Below, piece by piece: positions 6,645 through 10,948 of a stretch of 10,948 bases of DNA. Numbering within the stretch: the first letter of the stretch is position 1; the number at the start of each line of letters is the position of its first letter. The position numbers and the translations under genes are program-made. Origin of the DNA: CAYLLT01 sp964548565. Lineage in GTDB: Bacteria > Planctomycetota > Phycisphaerae > UBA1845 > PWPN01. The stretch is taken from contig CAZJTF010000243.1 of NCBI GenBank assembly GCA_964548565.1, forward strand, positions 1-10,948. The letters are read 5' to 3'. A model generated the notes under the pieces. It saw only the letters and a list, made by a program, of their open reading frames with translations, searched no databases and was not told the origin of the DNA.

Positions 6645-8030
6645 TCACATCGACAGTTCCACCGCAATCACCGTTGCCACGTCGTTCGTCGGCTTCGAGG
6701 GCAGTTTGATCTCCACCCCCTCCGTAATCTGCTTGGTGTCGAGGCTGCCGCGCTTGCCGAGGATCGACGCCTTCTTCACCTTGTTCTTGACCGGAATCTG
6801 CAGCACGCGGTCCGCCGGCCAGTCGAAGACGTGCAGGTAGATCGTCCGACCCTTCTGCGTTGCCCGTCCCCATTTCAGCTCGCCCAGCGGATTGGCGGTC
6901 GTGCCGTAGATGGATTCGCTGTTCGCCTTCATCCACTCGCCGACATCCTTCAGGCGTTCGACGCTCGGTGCGGGAATCAGCCCCTCGGCGGTCGGTCCGA
7001 CGTTCAACAGGTAATTCCCGCCCTTGCTCGCGGTGTCGATCAGGTTGCGGATGAGCGTCGTGGACGACTTCCAGTTCTGATCGTCCTTCTTGTAGCCCCA
7101 CGTGTCGTTCATCGTCATGCAGCTTTCCCAGTCGAGACCCGGGAACCCCGTTGCGGGGATTTCCTGCTCCGGCGTGCCAAAGTCGCCCGCGGACTCCTTG
7201 CTCTGGCTCATTCCCGACATGCCCTTGCGACTCTTGCCCACGCGGTTGTTGACGATGATCTCGGGCTTGAGGCTTCGGCAGTAGTTGTAGAGATCGTGCC
7301 CCATCTCCTCCGTGTATTCGGGGATCCACTCGCCGTCGAACCACATGACCGCAGGGTCGTAGTTCTGAATCAGCTCCTTGAGCTGCGGCTTAAGATAGTT
7401 TTCAAAGTACTTGGGGAAGTTCGGGTTCGGCTTGTAACCGTCCTTGTCCTTGCCGCCCGGACTGTAATTGCCCGGCGTGTTGATCGACTGCGCATCCGGG
7501 TGGTGCCAGTCCATGATCGAGTGGTAGAAGCACATGCGGACGCGCCCGTCCGCCTTGCAGGCATCCGCCAGTTCGCGCGCGATGTCCCGCTTGAAGGGTG
7601 AGGCGTCCATCACGTCGTACGTGCTCACCTTGCTGTCCCACAGGCAGAAGCCGTCGTGGTGCTTGCTCGTCAGCACGATGTACTTCATCCCCGCGTCGCC
7701 GGCGAGCTTGACCCAGGCCTTCGCGTCGAACTTCTTCGGATTGAACTGCGGCGCGAGCTTCTCGTATTCCTCGACCGGGATCGCCGCCGTCTGCATGATC
7801 CATTCGCCGATGCTCTTGACCGGCTTGCCGTTCCACTCGCCCGCCGGGATGGCGTACAGTCCCCAGTGGATGAACATCCCGAACCGCGCCTCGCGCCACC
7901 ACTTCATCCGCAGGTCCCGCTGATCCCGCGTCTCTGTCGCCGGTTTCGCTTCACCGCCCGTAGCCGTCTGCAGCATGCCGGGCACAATCAGGGTCAGGGC
8001 CAGTACCATCGCACGTCGCGCATTGATCAT
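6645..8030 (-). CDS. Secreted alpha-L-fucosidase, family GH29
   Basis: This 461-residue retaining exo-enzyme removes alpha-linked L-fucose from glycans. Residues 1 to about 26 form a Sec signal peptide (basic MINARR, hydrophobic core AMVLALTLIVPGML). The GH29 barrel begins with WWREARFGMFIHWGLYAIPAGEW (44-66), followed by GEWIMQ, KYIVLTSKHHDGFCLWDS (substrate-pocket His124 and His125) and FYHSIMDWHHP. The catalytic nucleophile is Asp232 in AVMWFDGEW. The acid/base is probably Glu288 or Glu290 in GTPEQEIP. GGNYLLNVGPTAEG (338-350) closes the barrel, and a small C-terminal beta domain follows. The ATG is preceded by a strong AAGGAGAT (8037-8044). The gene lies 172 bases downstream of the isomerase-like gene on the same strand, with its own candidate promoter in between, and ends at a clear terminator. 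Length is normal for the family. The protein probably acts in the periplasm or outside the cell. Confidence 0.95.
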   Translation of the reverse strand: MINARRAMVLALTLIVPGMLQTATGGEAKPATETRDQRDLRMKWWREARFGMFIHWGLYAIPAGEWNGKPVKSIGEWIMQTAAIPVEEYEKLAPQFNPKKFDAKAWVKLAGDAGMKYIVLTSKHHDGFCLWDSKVSTYDVMDASPFKRDIARELADACKADGRVRMCFYHSIMDWHHPDAQSINTPGNYSPGGKDKDGYKPNPNFPKYFENYLKPQLKELIQNYDPAVMWFDGEWIPEYTEEMGHDLYNYCRSLKPEIIVNNRVGKSRKGMSGMSQSKESAGDFGTPEQEIPATGFPGLDWESCMTMNDTWGYKKDDQNWKSSTTLIRNLIDTASKGGNYLLNVGPTAEGLIPAPSVERLKDVGEWMKANSESIYGTTANPLGELKWGRATQKGRTIYLHVFDWPADRVLQIPVKNKVKKASILGKRGSLDTKQITEGVEIKLPSKPTNDVATVIAVELSM

Positions 8031-8061
8031 GAGGTCATCTCCTTGTCATGGACCGGCCCGG

Positions 8062-8090
8062 ATTGTCGACTCCCCGCCCCCGCTGATCAA
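8062..8090 (-). promoter_or_regulatory. Candidate promoter of the alpha-L-fucosidase gene
   Basis: On the minus strand TTGATC (8090-8085, 4 of 6 consensus bases) and GACAAT (8067-8062, 4 of 6) are 17 bases apart. Transcription would start near 8055, leaving a 25-base leader that contains the strong ribosome binding site. If it works, the fucosidase can be expressed apart from the upstream isomerase-like gene. Confidence 0.35.
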
Positions 8091-8140
8091 GCGGCCGACG
8101 GCCCCATTCCGGCCGAGCGTCAGATCGCGACCAGATCCGG

Positions 8141-8155
8141 AATCCGAATCCGAAT
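8141..8155 (+). repeat. Short AATCCG hexamer run beside the heptanucleotide array
   Basis: AATCCG occurs twice in tandem, followed by AAT. It lies 13 bases before the second heptanucleotide array and uses nearly the same unit, so it is probably a decayed or contracted part of the same repeat. Confidence 0.6.
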
Positions 8156-8168
8156 GGCAACCCCGATC

Positions 8169-8200
8169 ATTCCGCAATCCGCAATCCGAAATCCGCAATC
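8169..8200 (+). repeat. Heptanucleotide repeat array (AATCCGM units), copy 2
   Basis: The units are ATTCCGC, AATCCGC, AATCCGA and AATCCGC, then a partial AATC. The array has the same lead unit and orientation as copy 1 at 6545-6572, but the A-ending unit is third instead of second. It begins two bases past the stop codon of the minus-strand isomerase-like gene. Confidence 0.85.
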
Positions 8201-8202
8201 AC

Positions 8203-9102
8203 CTACCCCTCGTACATTTCTGCAATGACCTTCCGCAGATACTCCACCGATTCGGCGATATCCGCCTGGATCTGCGCCTCGGTGCGCTCGACGCCCTGCA
8301 CGCCTTCGACTTCGATCGTGATGGGCCCGCGATAGTGGTTGTCCTTGAGCAGCTTCACGACGCCCCGGATGTCGACAACCCCCCGCCCGAGCGCCGGGAA
8401 ATTCCACGTCTCGAACTGCCCGTTGTGGTCCTTGACTTCGACCGTCGCCAGGTACGGCAGCACCTTCCGCAATTCGGCGACTGCGTCCGTGTCCTTGTTG
8501 TAGTACGTGATGTTCGCGCAATCGAAGTTGACCCGCACGTTCGGGTGGTTGATCGCCTGCATGGTGGCGACGTGCACGTCGCCGTTCGTGCCCAGGTCCG
8601 GGTGCGTTTCGAGCGCGATCGTCACGCCCTCCCGCCGCGCCGCCTCGCCTGCCTCTCGCAGCCTGGCGAAGATCACGTCCTTCTCGACGCCCCGCCGCTT
8701 GGGAGACAGGAACATGTACTGCACACCCATTCGCCGGCAGGTCGCGCACTGCGCCGCCAGGTCCTGGACCGCCTCGTCTTTCGACAGGTCCGTGTCTCCG
8801 CGCATGACCACCGGCGTCAGCCCGTGCTCGGCCAGCTTCTTCTGGGCCGCCGGGACGTCCTCCGGTTTCGGAACGCTCATGAACACGTACTTGACTCCGA
8901 GCGACTGCAGGTGTGCCCAGCCGCCGGCTTCATATTTGCCGTAATTCGCCATCCGCACCGCCAGCTTCGGCCCGCCATCACGCCCCGCGATCGCCGGCCC
9001 CGCCCCGGTGAGCGTCACCGTCCGCTCTCCGGTGTCGCACCCGCAGATAACCGCGATCCAACCCATCGCCAGCAGACCCCAGGCGTGCATTCCGTGCCTC
9101 AT
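8203..9102 (-). CDS. Sugar phosphate isomerase/epimerase-like TIM-barrel lipoprotein
   Basis: The product is 299 residues and belongs to the xylose isomerase-like (AP endonuclease 2) TIM-barrel superfamily, whose members isomerise, epimerise or cleave sugars and keto-sugars with a divalent metal. The start at 9102 is chosen over an upstream in-frame extension because GAGGGA lies 5 bases before it and the protein then opens with a lipoprotein signal ending in ICGC (Cys22). Likely metal ligands occur in family order: Glu165 in IALETHPD, Asp194 in VNFDCANI, His226 in VEVKDHNG and Glu264 in ITIEVEG. The signal predicts export and membrane anchoring, which is unusual because characterised relatives are mostly cytoplasmic. 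The fucosidase lies downstream on the same strand, and a Tat-exported Gfo/Idh oxidoreductase diverges from it. The reaction itself is unknown. A keto-sugar epimerase or 3-keto-glycoside-cleaving role is possible. Confidence 0.85.
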   Translation of the reverse strand: MRHGMHAWGLLAMGWIAVICGCDTGERTVTLTGAGPAIAGRDGGPKLAVRMANYGKYEAGGWAHLQSLGVKYVFMSVPKPEDVPAAQKKLAEHGLTPVVMRGDTDLSKDEAVQDLAAQCATCRRMGVQYMFLSPKRRGVEKDVIFARLREAGEAARREGVTIALETHPDLGTNGDVHVATMQAINHPNVRVNFDCANITYYNKDTDAVAELRKVLPYLATVEVKDHNGQFETWNFPALGRGVVDIRGVVKLLKDNHYRGPITIEVEGVQGVERTEAQIQADIAESVEYLRKVIAEMYEG

Positions 9103-9496
9103 GCGTGTCCCTCGCTGGAAACCATGCGTGTCCGCCGCTGCTGCGGCACGCCACAGGTGTACGCCGCCCCGCTTCCCGCCGCAAGCGATGTCGCGATTGG
9201 CGCACGAGTCCGGATGTGCCCTCCCAGCGTTCGGCTGTGCCGTTTCCGTGCACCGGTTCCAGTTCACAACGTATGGTGCACTCCGAAATGCACTTGCCCG
9301 CGGATCATCCAGCGTGTTCTCCCGTAGGGACCAGTGCCCGGGAGCGGCTCTTTCCCATCCGAAGACGAACATCCCTGAGGTGCCGCGGCGTCCTCACCGG
9401 CGAATGGTCAGTCCTCACGCCTATCGCTTGCACAAGGCGAACCCAACTCGCTGGTCAACGCTCGCAATGGTGCGTAAGGTGTAATTCCTTGATAAA

Positions 9497-9508
9497 GATA
9501 AGCTTATC
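9497..9508. promoter_or_regulatory. Perfect 12-bp palindrome, possible operator
   Basis: GATAAGCTTATC is a perfect palindrome within an AT-rich patch (from TTGATAAA to CGTTT) in otherwise GC-rich DNA. It lies about 110 bases upstream of the candidate oxidoreductase promoter. A dimeric regulator could bind here, but no known operator consensus is recognised. Confidence 0.3.
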
Positions 9509-9603
9509 GTTTCCTGGGGTCTCCGGAGCAGTCCCCCTGCCCCCGGGCGCGCCGGCGCCAAGCGAAGCCACCGCAGAACCTCCCGTCCGGGCACGCGGAA
9601 ACC

Positions 9604-9638
9604 GTAAAACTTTACAGAAACGAGATTTGCGCTATCAG
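9604..9638 (+). promoter_or_regulatory. Candidate promoter and operator of the oxidoreductase gene
   Basis: TTTACA (9611-9616, 5 of 6 bases of the -35 consensus) and TATCAG (9633-9638, 4 of 6 of the -10 consensus) are 16 bases apart. The -35 box overlaps the inverted repeat GTAAA-AC-TTTAC (9604-9615), which could be a repressor site. Transcription would start near 9645, giving a leader of about 175 bases. Confidence 0.35.
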
Positions 9639-9777
9639 GCGCTGCCGGGGCTCCGATTGTGCCCCGTTCTGCACGGCCCCGCCCCAGGCTCCTGACGCGA
9701 AATCAGCGGAAATGCTCCCGCGGACACCTGTACCACCCGCACGCTCGGCGTTACGCTGTCGCGACTTGGAGTTCCCG

Positions 9778-9797
9778 GCGTGCCCCATCGGGCACGC
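9778..9797 (+). other. Perfect 8-bp hairpin just before the oxidoreductase ribosome binding site
   Basis: GCGTGCCC (9778-9785) and GGGCACGC (9790-9797) enclose the 4-base loop CATC. The hairpin ends about 10 bases before the AAAGGA ribosome binding site. No U-tract follows, so it is not a normal intrinsic terminator. It may affect mRNA stability or ribosome loading. Confidence 0.5.
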
Positions 9798-9819
9798 GCT
9801 CATTCGGAAAGGATCACCT

Positions 9820-10948
9820 ATGTCACAACCCGGCAACTTGACCCGTCGAGCACTCCTGAAAGGAGCGACGGCCGCCGCCGCGGCGCCGTACATCGTCTCC
9901 TCCTCCGCCCTCGGAAAAGGCGGCTGGAAGCCCGCGAGCGAGCGGATCACCCTCGCCATGATCGGCATCGGCAACATGGGCGGCGGCCACCTCGGCGACA
10001 TCCTCAACAACGACGGCAACCGGTCTCAGCTCCAGATCGTGGCCGTCTGCGACGTGGACGCGAAGAAACGCGCCAACGCCCGCAAACAGGTCGAAGACAG
10101 GTACGCCGCCGACCGGCAGTCCGGCGCCTACAAGGGCTGCGACGAGTACAACGAGTTCGAGAAGGTTCTCGAGCGCCGGGACATCGACGCCGTTCTGATC
10201 GCGGTGCCCGATCACTGGCACGCGATCATCGCCATCGCCGCCGCCCGCGCCGGCAAGGACATCTACTGCGAAAAGCCGCTCACGCTGACCATCCGCGAGG
10301 CGCAGGACATGGTGAAGACCATGCGGCAGTACAACCGCGTGTTCCAGACCGGCAGCCAGCAGCGCAGCGAGCACAATTTCCGGTTCGCCTGCGAACTGGT
10401 CCGAAACGGACGGATCGGCAAGCTGCAGACCGTCCACGTGAACATCGGCCCGCCTTCCGAGGAGAAGTATCTGCCGGAAGAGCCGGTCCGCGAGGGCCTC
10501 GACTGGGATCGTTGGCTCGGTCCCGCTCCCTGGCAGCCCTACAACTCCGAACGCTGCAGCGGCGATTACAGCGGCGGCTGGCGTCGCATCCGGGACTACT
10601 CCGGCGGTATGACGACCGACTGGGGCGCCCACCACTTCGACATCGGCCAGTGGGGCATGGGTATGGACGGCAGTGGCCCGGTCGAGATCATTCCGGCCGA
10701 TGACGCCGCGAAGAAGCCGCTGACTTTCGTCTATGCCAACGGGGTGAAAATGTTCCGCGCCGGCGAGGCCGAGGGCCACGGCGCCGTGAATGGCGTGCTC
10801 TTCACGGGTACCGAGGGCCGCGTCGAGGTGAATCGCGGCTACATGAAGACCTGGCCGGCCGAACTCATGAACGAACGGATCGGCCCGGGCGAAATCCACC
10901 TCTACGAGAGCCCCGGCCACAAGCAGGACTGGATCAACTGCATCCGCA
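9820..10948 (+). CDS. Tat-exported Gfo/Idh/MocA family oxidoreductase (3' end outside window)
   Basis: An open frame of 376 codons reaches the right edge. It encodes an NAD(P)-dependent sugar or polyol oxidoreductase of the Gfo/Idh/MocA family. The ATG is preceded by AAAGGA (9808-9813). Residues 8-15 (TRRALLKG) form a twin-arginine motif, followed by the Ala-rich core ATAAAAAPYIVSSSALG, so the folded, cofactor-loaded enzyme is probably exported, as is known for Zymomonas glucose-fructose oxidoreductase. The Rossmann nucleotide-binding motif is IGIGNMG (48-54). AVPDHWHA (128-135) and YCEKPLT (149-155) follow, with catalytic Lys152. The second-domain active-site motif DWGAHHFD (267-274) supplies His271 and Asp274. 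Similar proteins are usually about 430-450 residues, so perhaps 60-80 residues are missing. It diverges from the isomerase-like lipoprotein gene, which suggests the two share a substrate pathway. The substrate is unknown. Confidence 0.93.
   Translation, partial: MSQPGNLTRRALLKGATAAAAAPYIVSSSALGKGGWKPASERITLAMIGIGNMGGGHLGDILNNDGNRSQLQIVAVCDVDAKKRANARKQVEDRYAADRQSGAYKGCDEYNEFEKVLERRDIDAVLIAVPDHWHAIIAIAAARAGKDIYCEKPLTLTIREAQDMVKTMRQYNRVFQTGSQQRSEHNFRFACELVRNGRIGKLQTVHVNIGPPSEEKYLPEEPVREGLDWDRWLGPAPWQPYNSERCSGDYSGGWRRIRDYSGGMTTDWGAHHFDIGQWGMGMDGSGPVEIIPADDAAKKPLTFVYANGVKMFRAGEAEGHGAVNGVLFTGTEGRVEVNRGYMKTWPAELMNERIGPGEIHLYESPGHKQDWINCIR

Larger units (their letters stand above)
9103..9819. other. 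Divergent intergenic region between isomerase-like and oxidoreductase genes
   Basis: These 717 bases separate two divergent genes. No convincing protein was found: the open frames here are rich in Arg, Pro, Cys and Ser and match nothing recognisable. The left part (to about 9480) holds only a weak inverted repeat, GTGCA (9276-9280) and TGCAC (9289-9293), and no good promoter for the isomerase-like gene was seen. The right part has an AT-rich palindrome at 9497-9508, a candidate promoter at 9611-9638 with an overlapping inverted repeat, and a hairpin at 9778-9797. No tRNA and no recognised riboswitch was seen. Confidence 0.5.

Noticed and set aside
6545..8200. CRISPR array suggested by repeated AATCCGM units
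   Set aside because: The units are 7 bases and contiguous, with no spacers and no cas genes.
9103..9372. 90-codon N-terminal extension of the isomerase-like protein
   Set aside because: The downstream ATG at 9102 has a ribosome binding site and a lipoprotein signal directly after it. The extension has no recognisable sequence and would bury the signal.
9105..9695. 196-codon plus-strand frame in the divergent intergenic region
   Set aside because: It is rich in Arg, Cys, Pro and Ser, has no domain, and overlaps likely regulatory sequence.
9780..10703. 307-codon plus-strand frame overlapping the oxidoreductase
   Set aside because: It is a shifted frame with an Arg/Pro/His-rich product. The frame starting at 9820 gives the complete Gfo/Idh motifs and a Tat signal.

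Overview
The window is GC-rich DNA, dense with genes for exported proteins, and most likely comes from a planctomycete-type bacterium, perhaps class Phycisphaerae. This is inferred from four things: a Tat-exported Gfo/Idh/MocA oxidoreductase, a secreted GH29 fucosidase beside a sugar-isomerase-like lipoprotein, Ala/Pro/Thr tails with ATRP/ATAP motifs on several exported proteins, and short AATCCGM repeat arrays between genes. No rRNA, tRNA, CRISPR array, transposase or phage gene was seen.

Left part (1-1616, + strand): the C-terminal end of a protein with a carbohydrate-binding-module-like beta-sandwich, then a secreted GH5-like glycoside hydrolase. Centre (1617-6459, + strand): a good sigma70-type promoter, a lipoprotein membrane fusion protein with a TTG start, and a 1068-residue RND (HAE1, MdtB/MdtC-like) pump. 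No outer-membrane factor gene follows. The pump gene converges on the next gene, and the short gap holds a rho-independent terminator that works for the minus strand.

Right part (6645-10948): on the minus strand, a TIM-barrel sugar isomerase/epimerase-like lipoprotein (9102 to 8203) is followed by a secreted alpha-L-fucosidase (8030 to 6645). Divergent from them, a Tat-dependent Gfo/Idh/MocA oxidoreductase starts at 9820 and runs off the right edge. The 717-base divergent region holds a candidate promoter, two small palindromes and a hairpin just before the oxidoreductase ribosome binding site.

As a whole the locus looks like an accessory glycan-use region: cell-envelope hydrolases (GH5-like, GH29), a carbohydrate-binding protein, and an oxidoreductase/epimerase pair that probably acts in the periplasm on released or keto-sugars. 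A multidrug-type efflux unit is inserted between the two halves. The family assignments are strong. The substrates and the joint pathway are inference.
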